DNA of 16,458 nucleotides. It comes from Gloeopeniophorella convolvens (lineage: Eukaryota; Basidiomycota; Agaricomycetes; Russulales). A model generated the notes under the pieces. It did no database searches. It saw only the letters and a program-made list of their open reading frames with translations, and was not told the origin of the DNA. The stretch spans positions 1-16,458 of the forward strand of contig WTXD01000224.1 in NCBI GenBank assembly GCA_022496205.1, written 5' to 3'. Position numbers and translations under genes: made by a program. Shown piece by piece: positions 1 through 9,739 of this stretch. Within the stretch, counting starts at the first letter, position 1. Each line of letters opens with the position of its first letter.

Positions 1-3000
1 CGTGGAACCCAGTCAATCTCGTTCCGAATGCATTCATCTTCCTCAAGCCACCTCTCAAGCTGTGCTTTAGCTCGGAGCCAGTGTACACGGTGGACTGAAT
101 CTCTTGACATCAGGGAGCTCATGGAACTGTAAGCCTGAGAACTCACAATCATCCATCCATGCCAAGGAGTGGTCTTGAATGTTGCCAAAAGACCAAATCC
201 ATGACATCTGTTTATTTCGTTGCCCATTCTGAGCAGACCCGAGCACGATTGTTGCTACTTTGAGATCTTCCTTCCGGAGTTGCGGCAGAGGCTCACGATC
301 CTCATCAGCCAATCCGAGGCGAGAGAGGGCGTCTCTGGCGATACTATAGACCCTGGCGTGCTCCCGAACACTGGAATCTATGTTCAAGATATCTCCCCAG
401 GCGCGTGTCTTCTTTTTCTTCTGATTCTTGGCGGCTCTCACAGTAGTCCGAAAGAGTGCTGATTTGAGCCCTAAAGCTAGACGGATACGGTGAATGGCAT
501 CGGAGGCCTGGCCTCTTCGGAGCTTGGCTTCCTTGGCAGCTAGTGACTCAACTCCGTGTTTTTGACACCAGTCCCAACCTACTGAAGAGGGCAGGAAAAT
601 CTCAGCATCCTCGACGAATGTCGGCACGGAGTTTGACTCCATGTGGTCATCATCACTGTCGGAGGAGTCTAAAGTGACCGGTGGCAGGGAGGTGCCGAAG
701 TCCTCATTATCAGCATCGTCAAACTCCGCATAGTCCTTAGAGCGGGCCAGGATGACATTGTCCGAAAAGCTATACTTGAGTATCATGCTATCTGCCTGGT
801 GTTGGAAGGCATCCACCGAAGTTTGAAGTTTATGCCTTCGATCTTCGATGGCTGTCTGCTCCAGCATTGTCGCGTGTTTGCCAAGGTTGCGGACATCTCG
901 GCGAAGGGCAGATCTAAATCCGAGAGGCACAGTCAGAACCGGAGAAGTGGTAAGAGCTTGCTACATACTGTGTTTCCTGAATTTTCAAACCGGAGGCAAG
1001 CCATGCCGTTTCCCCTTGCCCGAGATGTTGACTAGTCTCCGTTTGGGCTAATGTCTTGTGAATCTCCGACCTTGATGGTGCTGAGGGGTCATTAGCTCTA
1101 GAACACATGTTTATAAGCGTGAACATACCTTTAGCAGTCTTGGTATCATAAATGTCCATAACTTGATTGTCTTCCCATCTGTGGTTCTGGGCATAGGCCT
1201 CCTGGCAGAGCCACTCAGGAACCTTGCCAGCAAAGCGGGTAGACAGTTTGGTATAAACATCCGCGGCTAATGGAAGTCCAATGGTAACACGCTTGAATCG
1301 GAGAAGAATAGCGGGGACTTTGCAGAATATTATCAACACCGGAGATGTGCGATGCAGAATACACATACCAATGTTAACCAACTTTTTCCAGTTCCAATAG
1401 TTCATATGACTATCTAGAATCTCTTGACGGTGAGCGAGTGTCATTCCTCGGATGCTCCGAGAAACTAGATTCAGTGGAGCCCAGACTGTCTCGATGATCT
1501 CCCCATCAATCTGTCGTGCACCCTTGATAAAGCTCGGGGAGAAACGGGACAGACAGATATCTTGATGTCCGTGAATGTGAAATAGGCCAATTCCAACCAG
1601 GAGTTTTAAAGTTGGCCGTATAGTGAGATGAGGACTCTTGTCAACACGCTTCCGGAGGTGAACACCATATTGGCACATGATGTCATACATAACAAGGGCT
1701 TGCGGGATATCCTCCATATCATACTGAAGGGCATTGCATAGGCTGTAATCCATATTTACTTGTCTGTGATGAGACTTTAGTTGAGGAGAGCAGTGTTATA
1801 GCTCAACAAATGGCTTACCGTTCACCCTTTTGAAAATCGACCACGGAGTTCGGCACATAGAAGCCATGTCCGCATGCTGTTGCACCGACTCCCGTTACAT
1901 CCAGATGTGGTCTAGATGAGTATGCCCGCTCGATTGCCTTGTAGGTATTGCATGTACCATGCTATCTCCGAAGTTAGCAAACTCCGCCATTGAAGCCTTA
2001 GATAGGAACATGCCTGGGAGATTTCTTCAGCATATTTGAGATGCTCCTTGTACTTGAGGGGCTCAACCATAAAGGTGGTCCCAGCCGAAAGAGCAACATC
2101 AGCCTCCGAAGTCCGAGCCCGCATATGTTCAGCAGTGAAGTTGCCATCCATAATGAATGACCGGATGATGCTACCTCTAAGTTGATAGAACTTAGTGGGC
2201 TTTCACTCGGTCAATAAGATAGGCACGCACGGACGAAACCGCTCCTTCCAATCAGGTGGAAGATTTTTGGATGGCTGTGGACATGCCGGGCAGAAAATAG
2301 CGAGATCCCCATCTTGAGGACGATGGTCAGGACTAAAGCCGAAGCCATTGCGCTTCCTTGAGAGTAGATCCCTCCACTGCCGTGCAGCTCGAAGGAGTTG
2401 TTTGTACCGCGTCTGAATATGCAAATCAGGGTAGGAGCTATTTGAATAGATAGTCACTTACCGGTACTCTTTCAGGAAACATTCCATTTGTAATAGTTCG
2501 GAGTTTTGCATAGAACTGTTGAGCCGTTGTTTTGCACTCAAGATTATCAATAAGGAAGTCATCCAGCACGGCGAAAGAGAAGACTGTCTCGATTTGATGA
2601 AAGGTAGCTGACAAGAAGCCCATATCGAAGAGTTGCATGCTGTATGACTTTGCGGAGCGGCAGATGCAGTGAAGGACGGGCAGCCGATGAACTCCTGTGG
2701 TATCAACAAAGGTTTGAGCCAAATTGCCGGTTGTGTCATGTTGTCGCCGTTTACGAAGGGAGAGTCCATCGGCCACAGTGATGTCCGGGGCAAAGAACAG
2801 GTCAGGTGGAGGCAACTCCTGACTGCTGATTGGTGGCTGTGGGATTGTGTTCAAAGTCGGGGGTGAGAGCACAGGATCATCATTCTGGCTGCTACTTGGG
2901 GTTTGATGGGCCAATTCCCAAGCGGCTTGGCGTGAACCCTACAGAACATTAGCTCCTTGGATGAACAATACTCGCATAACATACCTCTACTGTCTCAGGG

Positions 3001-3708
3001 CACGGAGATCCGCCATGTCCAAGGCAAATCATTAGACCAAGCTGTCCTAGAGATGTCCGAGCAAAGTGGTCTGCCGTCCATTGGTAAACTCGGTGGAAAG
3101 GAGTTCGAGAGTGAGATACAAGGCAACATGAGACACAGAACATAGGCCGTCCTAAGCAGTCGGAGCAACGTATGAAAGCATCTTGTGAGCACTTGACACA
3201 CTTCCTAGGCAATGGCGGTGCCTCAGCTTCCAAAAGAGAATCTAGATATTTGTCACGGAGTTCAAGCCATTGATGCATTGGGGACTTTGGGACGAATCAG
3301 ACACTCAAATACTGTTCTAGGGAGATAGTAACGGTATCAGCATACCTGTGTTGTTTTACCGGAGTTTGTGGCAGGTGCTGATGAATCCGTTGCTGCGTGA
3401 TCCAAGGGACTGCAATCATCAATATCTCCAGGGTCAGGAGCAGGCCCATTCAGGTGCATCTGGTGATGTGGAGAATCTGGGGGAGGTGTGGCCTGCTGTA
3501 TCACCGGCGTGAAGGCCATCGGAATTGCATCCCGACGACTAGCACGCTTGTTGGTAGTCGTAGGAGGATCTCTGGAGTTTGCTTTTGGGGCTCTCTCCCT
3601 CAGGATACGCTCCGATCCACGAATTCCTCGTTGTGTTTGGGTGGTACGATGTTCCAGTTCCAGAACATCACTCTCTGGAACAAGCTGTGCTCCACGACCA
3701 CGGCCCAT
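1..3708 (-). CDS. KDZ transposase with CxC2 cysteine cluster (C-terminus cut by window edge)
   Basis: Predicted cut-and-paste DNA transposase of the Kyakuja-Dileera-Zisupton superfamily. Exons (complement): 3708-3346, 3284-2985, 2938-2462, 2412-2231, 2176-2014, 1961-1819, 1763-1369, 1317-1129, 1080-969, 913-147 and 94-1 (partial). This gives about 1061 residues with no stop or frameshift, and all ten introns (46-61 nt) agree in phase. The start MGRGRG at 3708 is the only suitable ATG in its exon. Residues 150-185 form the CxC2 B-box-like zinc site (CX2CX7CX2CX6CX2CX4HX5H). The RNase H-like core shows MDGNF (Asp 451), MYDIMCQ (Asp 570) and HIHGHQD followed by IDGEIIE (Glu 631/634), the acidic positions expected of this superfamily. 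The C-terminal part keeps the family's RVHWLRAKAQ stretch. Intron 5 (2013-1962) uses a GC donor. Intron 4 (2230-2177) removes an in-frame TGA. The copy may encode a full protein. Confidence 0.9.
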
Positions 3709-3841
3709 ACCGTCAAGTAGGCCTCGAGGGGAGGGGAGGAAGATTATATTGATGGACAGACATTCAGCTCTAAGAACAGCGCAATATATATTATTTTGTG
3801 CCCTAGTGGCAATACATCCGGAGTTGCGAATATCACAGAAG
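3709..3841 (-). promoter_or_regulatory. Spacer upstream of the KDZ transposase
   Basis: This short gap separates the stop of the Zn2Cys6 gene from the transposase start. It must hold the terminator of the first gene and the promoter or 5' leader of the second, unless they share a transcript. It contains an AT-rich run near 3784-3797 and one copy of the element motif, CCGGAGTTGCG, at 3818-3828. No clear TATA box was identified. Confidence 0.35.
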
Positions 3842-5418
3842 TCACTTGGACACATTCTTGGCCTCAGCTGCACGAAAAGCCCTAACAAGCCCCGTAGCCT
3901 GTTCGAATGCTGTACCCAAGTCTGTGACTACTGCGTCATCACTCGGGGCACTAATGAGGCCCATGAGCTGAGCCATGCCAAGGACCAACACCCTGATCTC
4001 GTGAAGCTCAGCCTCCATATTCGCCATACCATAGGCGATCTCATTGAAACCTATAGTAGGGGGCTCAGGTTCGACTGACTGGTCCTCGGAGATAGTGACC
4101 GAAGGGACATGATCAACATCCATGGAGTTGGGGTCCACAGGATGTGCGTTGTCGGTGGCAGTAGAAGGCCCAGCTATGGGTATCGATGCTAAGGGTTCCG
4201 AGATTGATAATCGTCAACTCCGGGAACTCAAAACAAGTAGAATGGTACTGACGGGGTGCCGCTTGAAGGGGGGAGATAGATGCGGGACGAGGTGCCTTTC
4301 GCACAACACGGAGAGGCGGCACCCGGAGTGATGAGGGGTCGCATCTGATCTTGGCCTTTTTACAGGCTTCGCATGCCTTACTACGTCCTCCTCCTTCAGG
4401 GGCCACACAGACTAGCCAGAGCTTATTACACCTGACACAGCTGTGCTAGGCTATAATGAGTAAGGAAGACACTCCGAGTGGCTGACTGATAGCTTACAGG
4501 GTTAAGTCGGGGTGCCCGCTCCTTCCCTCGCCTACGTGGCGGAGTCTTGGACAGTACCTCGATGGCTGATGCCTTGGCAGCCCCGTCCAAAACAAGAACA
4601 GATCCTCCATTAGATGAAGGAGAGTCTGGAGTTTCGAGTTCAAGGTCACGTTCATCGAACTCGACACTCTCGTCTTCCTCATCCTCACCAAGGACCTCAG
4701 GGTACTCAACTGAACTAGCACGAATGCGGCTATGGGGGTACATGTCCGGCGCATGGCGTAGTGGTTCACTTTGAGAGCGTGTCGGAGATGCACTGAGGCC
4801 AAGTTCACCTGCGTATATGCAAGTTAGATAGGTAACATATTTATTATCTGAATCACACACGTTCTTCCCTGCGGAGTTGCGCCAGCTGATCACGTGTCAA
4901 TGAAACCATCCACCAGCGTTCCCGCATTGGGACACGGTTAAGGTATGGTTGGAGGTCGGTCGTGAGGGGGATGCGCCGTGACTGAGGATTGACAGGTACT
5001 GCTCGGGAATCATCTGCCCGGATGGCAAGAAGGTTCACAGGCTCATTCTTTTTGATGCATGCCATCTCTGCAGCGGCACTCAGAATGATTGGGTGCAGAG
5101 GGAGGGGGTTGCCAGAGTTCGCATAGCTTAGACGACATGTGGACGCAGCAGCCTGCAGAACTGTAAGCCTTATTTGGAGGAGTTAGCAGACAAATGGATA
5201 CGCACCAACTCCTGTGCAATTCCTGATATAAAGAAGTCAACGCTGACACCAGGGCTCAAGCGGAACTTGGTTAGAGCACTGTCTATGCATGCAGCAGTGA
5301 CGAGGAGTCTGTCCGCCGGGTCGGTGATGTATGCTCGCTCTATACCTTCAATGATATCCACGGGTTGAGCTGTAGCAATAGGGGGAATGGCATCTGGGGG
5401 AGTTGGAGTGCCGGACAT
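3842..5418 (-). CDS. Zn2Cys6-type cysteine-cluster protein, KDZ-element accessory gene
   Basis: Five exons (complement): 5418-5206, 5152-4861, 4808-4498, 4445-4253 and 4188-3842. They encode 451 residues in consistent phase. The start is MSGTPTPP; the reading frame opens further upstream, but no other ATG is available. Residues 275-307 read C-X2-C-X6-C-X11-C-X2-C-X6-C, which fits the Gal4-type binuclear zinc cluster spacing, so DNA binding is a reasonable inference. The second half (KACEACKKAKIRC) is lysine-rich as in true Zn2Cys6 proteins. Unusually, the cluster sits in the middle of the protein, after an acidic Glu/Asp/Ser-rich stretch and a basic patch (PPRRRGKERAPR). The C-terminal ~100 residues look helical and follow an acidic VEPEPP linker. 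It is transcribed in the same direction as the transposase, with 133 bp between its stop and the transposase ATG. Role in transposition or in regulating the element is inferred only. Confidence 0.8.
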
Positions 5419-5725
5419 AGTGCTCACAGACCCAGTATGCAGAGAGGAAGGAGAGTGTGAGGACAAGAGAAATTCCCCAAAGCCCCTTGTGAAAAGTCTT
5501 TCTCTATTGTGGACGTAGGATTGATATGCTGATTCCGGTGCAGCTTATGTCCCGATATACCCGAGGTGACCCTACATTGATCAAATAGAAGGCCATTATT
5601 GCAAATCCGGACTCCGGAGATGTCTCACCGCCATTTGGGTTGGGTTGATAGATTTGCCGGAGGAGTTGAACGATTCAAAGGAGACTGCCTTGCGCATCAA
5701 CTCCCCGGAAATTCTAGAGGCAAGT
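5419..5725. promoter_or_regulatory. Divergent promoter region between the two gene pairs
   Basis: The 307 bp between two head-to-head start codons hold no gene and probably contain both promoters. I see no convincing TATA box. The region holds a double CCGG site at 5605-5619 (ATCCGGACTCCGGAG, with the palindrome CTCCGGAG at 5612-5619) and a GCCGGAGGAGTTGAAC stretch near 5656-5671. Both resemble the CGGAGTT motif spread over the element. Confidence 0.45.
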
Positions 5726-6746
5726 ATGCCACCACGCAAGGTTACTCCTTCGTCCTCCAGAGTTCCCACTAGAAAGGTCGAGGTTGTCATTACAACCAAG
5801 CCGCCATCACGGCAGAAGACATGTATGTTATTCTTACCTACCGTGGGTTGTGGCAGCATTTACTAATAGGCTACAGCGACGGCATCAGCTTCTCATGTTG
5901 ACAATGCCATGGCACCAGTGATAGTGGCTCCAAGTGCTCTCGCCGGAGTATCTCTTGACTTTGCTGGCCTATTGGATGACTTTGACGATGTCCCAAACGT
6001 CGTGGAGGATTCAACTGGGGTGACAGACATTATTATTGACTCATCTCAGCCCCTGGAGAAGAGCCTTACGCCTCCCCCACCATCACAGCCACGGGAATGG
6101 GGCCTTCCACCTCCGCCTCCATCTCAAACTCAGGAAATAACTCCTGCCCCTCCACCGCCCTCACAGCCACGCGAAACAACACCAGCGCCCCCCCCTTCCT
6201 CTCAGCTCCGTGACAGACTCCGGGCCTCCCCTCCTGTGCCCACGGTTGAGGATATAGAGCAGGTGGGTGCACATCAAGAGCCGTCAGAGAATCAGGCAAA
6301 AAAATAGCAGGTGGTCAGGAAGCAGAGGTGCGTACTCCGAGAGGTACATAATGTAAATTTTGCTTCTAACATTACATGCCTTCAATAGATCATAGGAGAT
6401 GAGGATCATGTCATGGAGATGGAGGCGGCTGGGTCCCCACAGAACATTGACCTGTCCTTCGATGCCAAAGTAAGTCAAGAGTGGGATCATTTTAGGTAAC
6501 TTTCTAATGGATGTCTTGTAGATGAGCACGCCCATAGGTCATGCACTCTCGAGCAGCCCAGGTTTCCTGATAAAAGACTCAATTCTCGACTGGATGTCAG
6601 AGTCGGATGATTCACTCAACTTTGAGGGTGCAGCTGAGGAACTCCGGTCGATAGCTGCCACATGGGATGGGCACGCTCGGAGACTGCGTAGGTTGGCGGC
6701 CTATCTCGATGCATACACGGAGGCATCGTCATCTCATGTAGAGTAG
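5726..6746 (+). CDS. Proline-rich hypothetical protein, KDZ-element accessory gene
   Basis: Five exons (5726-5822, 5877-6262, 6308-6343, 6389-6469, 6522-6746) encode about 274 residues. I do not recognise the family. The start MPPRKVTP is the only in-frame ATG. The N-terminus is basic and Ser/Thr-rich. An acidic segment (LLDDFDDVPNVVED) follows, then about residues 97-145 hold four imperfect ~15-residue repeats built on PPPPSQ-x-RE. The C-terminal ~75 residues look helical and end in a charged stretch (ARRLRRLAAYLDAY). Intron 1 has a perfect TACTAAT branch site. Intron 2 removes an in-frame TAG, and exon 3 is only 36 nt, so the middle of the model is the least certain part. It lies 204 bp upstream of the next plus-strand gene. 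Confidence 0.65.
6066..6213 (+). repeat. Imperfect minisatellite coding PPPPSQ repeats
   Basis: Four diverged units of about 45 nt, each encoding Pro-rich text ending in SQ(P/T/L)(R/Q)(E/D), lie inside the proline-rich gene. The DNA copies differ at many silent sites, so the array is not recent. Confidence 0.6.
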
Positions 6747-6950
6747 TGCGTAGTAAAATAATTGGCAACAAGGAGCTGTTTGTGATCTCAACCTTGAACC
6801 TCCGGATGAGACATATCACCGCACCGATCTTAGCTGCAAATGTGAATAACTCCGGTCGAGGTGCAACAGTGTCAGATGGACCGGAGTTGCGCCATCTCCC
6901 TCCCCTCTGTCATACTAACACGTCACCTCTACGGTTTTTGACCTCTACCC
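6747..6950 (+). promoter_or_regulatory. Spacer and likely promoter of the WFxNH gene
   Basis: This 204-bp gap between two co-directional genes carries two copies of the element motif in opposite orientation: AACTCCG at 6848-6854 and CGGAGTT at 6882-6888. They are 27 bp apart and within about 100 bp of the downstream ATG. I saw no obvious TATA box. Confidence 0.4.
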
Positions 6951-9226
6951 ATGGCTCAAGGCACTGACGATGACTTTTCCTTCGACAATTTCGATGAGGA
7001 TGATGAAGAAGAGGTCTCTGACCATAATCCTGCCACCTCCGGAGTTGGCATGAACACTCAGCCAGCAACTCGATTGTCGCCAGTGGTACCCCCTCCTGCT
7101 GTCTCTGGTGGCTTTAAACTCCTTCCTGAGGATTCCGAAGTCCTTCGTCACTATCTTGAAGAGTTTCAGGATGCAACCTCTCCTACACGCAAGGACTTGG
7201 TCGAGCGAGTAGTTAACAAGATCTACCAGACTCGGCCTCACACAGAAAAAGTTGACAAGGTGGTAGCACGCATAGTACGTTGCCTATGTGGTCACCAACT
7301 ACTCTGATGAATAGTGATTGTTCCATAGAAAGTCCGGAAGTGGTTCTATAATCACTGCAAGCTAGCCACTCGCCCATTCATGAAATTTGTTCGGCGGTGG
7401 TCGGCTAGGCTTGTATTCTATCAGGAGAACTATGAGCGCATCATGGTCCTTGCTGAGGAGTTATCAGGGGAGCCCAGAGGCTCCCGTGCTTTCCTGGCAT
7501 CTCTCCAAGATGCTACAACTCGCCTGCTCAATGAGTGCACTGATGATGAGCTAGAGGAGTTACAAACTCGTGCGGAGGAGTGGTCAGAGGTATCTCCACC
7601 TCCGGAGGTTCAACACCGGCAAGAGTTCTAGTCTTTTCTTGCTGCGTAGTCTAATCAATGTAACAATCTCATCTTAGCATGGCGGAGAAAGTCCGCCACC
7701 GCATCATTAGGGACTTCCAGGATCAGATCTACCGCTTCTGTGGCATTCGTACATTTGTTCTCATCGCTTTCAAAGGTGAAGATAATAGGGTTCGCACGTC
7801 TGCGTGAGTTATCACCTCCTACTCAACTCCAGCAGTCTGATTTGTTGATATATAGGGAGGAGTGGAACACGTATACGAAGGGAGACAACTTCACTCGTTA
7901 CTATCCAAATTGGAGACAAGTCACACTTTGGGACTCCTGGAACAAGTACGCAAAAGAAGCATTCTTAGGTGGGCTTTGTCAGTAACTCCGAGCACATAAT
8001 GCTAACTATGCATTCAAGCTGATGAGGTTGTTGCTGCGGAGCGGCGTTTTCGTACGGTGCACAAAAATATTGAAATTGAGTTCGCTCCCAATGGTTATCC
8101 GCTCCTTCCGGACATCAAGGCTGCAGACAACTACCATGTTAAGAGAATCCAGTGTATGGTACGGGACTATATGACAGCCCACCTTAGTAGGTCCTCCACT
8201 CTGGAGTTAGCTCAGGGCTAACATGTGCCTAGAATATTTTTCCAAAAGGTCGAAGGTTGCCATCCCTTGGTCACGCCTCATCACCGAGCCTCTGGAGTGG
8301 ATGACAGCTGATTCTATGCCAGACGGTTTCACTTGGCGGGAACCATCTAAGCTGAAGATTGGTGCACTCTGGGAACTCCTGTCCCACTGGAGGTCCCGCG
8401 TCAATGACGGCCTCCCTTGCATTCAGTGGGCGGACTCATGCCCTTTCCTTGCTGATCTAGACTCTCCAGTTCCGACAACTCCGCCACCACACCCTGCTCG
8501 TCCTGCTATACATCTAGAAGCAGCATCTATACCCAGCCAACATCATACAGTTCTGTCAACATCCTCACCAGATCCTGTAGTGGATCCGGAGACCCCTCCA
8601 CATCCACGACGCCCGCGCATCAATGAGGTTGTGTTACCTCCTGCTGTAGAAGATAGTCCGGAGGACAATTTCTGGAACCCTCAGCCCGACATGCTACGTA
8701 CTCCAACACCCACCGGACAAGCACCCGCGAGGGCACTGAGGGTGCTGGAGCCATCCCCACCACCGGAAGAAAGATCCCCAACCATCCCTCGGCGGAGGCC
8801 GTCCGCCCGAATGATCATCCGGTCCCCTACTAATGCCAGCAGTGGCCAGGGGGAAGTTGGTATGCATTTTCTTCTTCAGCCAATACCCTGACTGATGGAC
8901 ATGGTAGGTGGTGGTGCGAGGCTAGCTATAGTGCCTCCGAGTGGTGGAGTGTCACACCATTCATCATCAAGCAACCCCTCTGCATCCGCGGGAGGCTCAG
9001 CAGGCACTGCTATGCCCCTCAAAAAGAAGAAGGCACTCCGAAAGACCTTGCAAGCCAGCTCCCCCAGCTCCCCAATCCTTATAAGGGAGAAGAGGGTACG
9101 CAAAACGACGGAGAAAGCTCGGTGTGTACAGTACAGTATCACCGGGGTTATCACTAACAGCACTTCAGAAATGCTGATACAGGGCCTGGAGCTGGACGTA
9201 TGCCTCTGGCCATCTTTAACAGCTAG
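6951..9226 (+). CDS. WFxNH (homeodomain-like) protein, KDZ-element accessory gene
   Basis: Eight exons (6951-7274, 7329-7618, 7678-7803, 7856-7968, 8019-8186, 8233-8859, 8908-9121, 9169-9226) encode about 639 residues with all phases matching. The N-terminus is acidic (DDDFSFDNFDEDDEEE). Residues 109-119 read KVRKWFYNHCK, which resembles helix 3 of a homeodomain (WFxNR). The rest follows the layout of a large basidiomycete family of uncharacterised proteins as I remember it: a PPPEVQ linker, an EKVRHRIIRDF helix with a 'CGIRTFVL' strand, a 'YPLLPDI' segment, and KVAIPWSRL with FTWREPSKL near the middle. A Pro/Ser-rich, basic tail follows. Introns have good branch sites (GCTAAC in introns 4 and 5). 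Intron 2 (7619-7677) appears to use a GC donor; a weaker GT donor at 7631 is the alternative. DNA binding is inferred. The exact C-terminus could differ if a GTATGC donor at 9198 is used. Confidence 0.75.
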
Positions 9227-9521
9227 TGAAGGGATTGGATAAATGTAGTGTGACCATAGTACCTGCTGCAATTTCATGTTCTTGCATTGTTCTGCTCTAG
9301 CAACTACTAGCGGAGTTCAGGAATGTGGCACTATCATATTGGAATCCGGAGTTGAACAATTCGGTGATAGTCAACTATTGTGAGCGGAGTTCCGTAGTCT
9401 TTCTCAGCCAATGATTTCCAGAGATGATCATGATTGATGTGTGCAGTGGCTATCTTAGAAACACAGACCAATATGGTAGGTACATGAACATCGAGGACCG
9501 GGGTCTACCCTCACATTACCA

Positions 9522-9718
9522 GCCGACATCGGCCAGGACATCAACTCCGAAAACTGCACTGGCCCGAAAACTGCACTGGCCGACATCGGCTAGTTCATGC
9601 GCACCAGCGACCCCATGTATGCCAGCCGACATCAGTTGCCTGGTCAACTTCGGAGACTGCACCGATGTCGGATGGCCCATCGGAGTTGAAGGTTTTATAT
9701 GATTCGGCCGATGTCGGC
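9522..9718. repeat. Cluster of GCCGACATCGGC repeats, three direct and two inverted
   Basis: The near-palindromic 12-mer GCCGACATCGGC occurs at 9522-9533 and 9579-9590, and a diverged copy starts at 9625. The inverted form, GCCGATGTCGGC, is complete at 9707-9718 and partial (CCGATGTCGG) at 9662-9671. Three copies facing one way and two facing the other can fold into a large stem or present paired protein-binding sites. Confidence 0.75.
9548..9581 (+). repeat. 17-bp perfect tandem duplication
   Basis: The 17-mer CGAAAACTGCACTGGCC occurs twice without a gap, at 9548-9564 and 9565-9581, within the right subterminal region. The first copy overlaps an AACTCCG motif. Confidence 0.85.
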
Positions 9719-9727
9719 CAACCCATG

Positions 9728-9739
9728 AACTCCGGAGTT
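9728..9739. repeat. Perfect 12-bp palindrome AACTCCGGAGTT
   Basis: Two copies of the element motif are fused head to head to form this palindrome, about 40-50 bp inside the inferred right end. The scattered copies elsewhere are mostly single half-sites. Confidence 0.8.

Noticed and set aside
2177..2206. A 30-nt intron (donor GTGAAAG) removing the in-frame TGA in the transposase
   Set aside because: Too short for this gene's introns; a 54-nt intron with donor GTGCGT at 2230 shares the acceptor, keeps phase and also removes the stop.
8895..9242. Separate 115-codon plus-strand gene starting MDMVGGG
   Set aside because: Its frame joins the WFxNH gene through a phase-matched intron (8860-8907) and another intron at 9122, so it is the tail of that gene.
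9522..9718. CRISPR-like or satellite array
   Set aside because: Repeats are only about 12 bp, uneven in spacing, in both orientations, and the context is eukaryotic; they fit transposon subterminal repeats.
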